This document shows positions 5,388-5,557 of a stretch of 5,557 nucleotides of DNA, in pieces (position 1 is the stretch's first letter; each line of letters starts with the position of its first letter). The notes under the pieces were generated by a model. The model was not told the origin of the DNA, made no database searches, and worked only from the letters and a program-made list of their open reading frames with translations. The position numbers were made by a program, and so were the translations under genes. Source of the stretch: Oscillospiraceae bacterium (lineage in GTDB: Bacteria > Bacillota > Clostridia > Oscillospirales > CAG-272); NCBI GenBank assembly GCA_015065045.1, contig SVRB01000088.1, positions 1-5,557 of the forward strand, read 5' to 3'.

Positions 5388-5557
5388 ATTCAGGTAAGAG
5401 ATTTGAACTTGAGCGCCGGCTTGCCGGCAAGAGAGGGAGAACGGCAACGCGCCGCCGGTGGCGGAAGAAGCGTTGGTGTTTGAGTGGCAGCCGTTCGCAG
5501 AATACGAGTAAATTTATTTGCGAAGTATGATGCGGTAACGGCAACGGTGCAAAGTCG

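Larger units (their letters stand above)
5327..5557 (+). repeat. Unit 2 of the 248-bp tandem repeat, cut by the window edge
   Basis: 231 nt of a second unit, with the same order of tRNA end, terminator and spacer as unit 1. The window stops at AAAGTCG, the equivalent of position 5309. The last 17 bp of the unit (the GTCGC/GCGAC junction hairpin and GAGAC) are therefore not seen, and it is unknown whether more units follow. Open frames crossing these units on either strand have no family resemblance and repeat with the unit, so they are not annotated. Confidence 0.93.

Noticed and set aside
5142..5447. Minus-strand open frame of 101 codons across the repeat units
   Set aside because: It is built from the duplicated spacer, so its protein repeats a segment with the unit. 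It reads through the terminator and the tRNA fragment and resembles no protein family.
5079..5557. CRISPR array or prophage/island attachment site
   Set aside because: There are only two long units with no short regular repeat and spacer pattern and no cas genes. A tRNA 3' end duplication could suggest integration, but no integrase or foreign cargo lies between the copies, only 228 bp of terminator and spacer.

Overview
The window looks like chromosomal DNA from a low-GC member of the Bacillota, most likely class Clostridia. It has AT-rich intergenic DNA, strong GGAG-type ribosome binding sites, TATAAT-type promoters and U-tract terminators. It encodes a ComEC-family protein, and a tRNA-Ser gene whose CCA end is encoded. 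I cannot place it to genus.

Positions 1-4782 hold five genes, all on the minus strand. In transcription order they are a small XRE-type DNA-binding regulator (4782-4540), a 760-residue ComEC/Rec2-like DNA-uptake channel (4489-2207), an Lrp/AsnC-type regulator (2037-1570), a 147-residue protein resembling DUF3298/RsiV-type domains (1484-1041), and the first 323 residues of a protein with a polysaccharide-deacetylase-like (NodB superfamily) domain (969 to the left edge). XRE and comEC are 50 bp apart with no visible terminator and may be cotranscribed. The lrp gene ends in a textbook terminator. The deacetylase-like gene has its own strong promoter directly behind the stop codon of its neighbour. 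Apart from XRE-comEC, these look like neighbours and not one pathway.

Positions 4783-5557 differ in character. A plus-strand promoter drives tRNA-Ser(GCU) at 5008-5098, followed at once by a terminator. From the last 20 nt of the tRNA onward, the DNA is a 248-bp tandem duplication. Each unit contains the tRNA 3' end with CCA, the terminator hairpin and a GC-richer spacer of about 190 bp. The two copies match at 227 of 231 compared positions, and the second runs to the window edge. The layout recalls the E. coli tyrT locus, where tandem repeats carrying the 3' end of the tRNA lie downstream of the gene. The spacer also carries a 23-nt inverted match (20 of 23) to the variable-arm and T-arm part of the tRNA, and several short hairpins. 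This tRNA-derived repeat array is the most unusual structure in the window.
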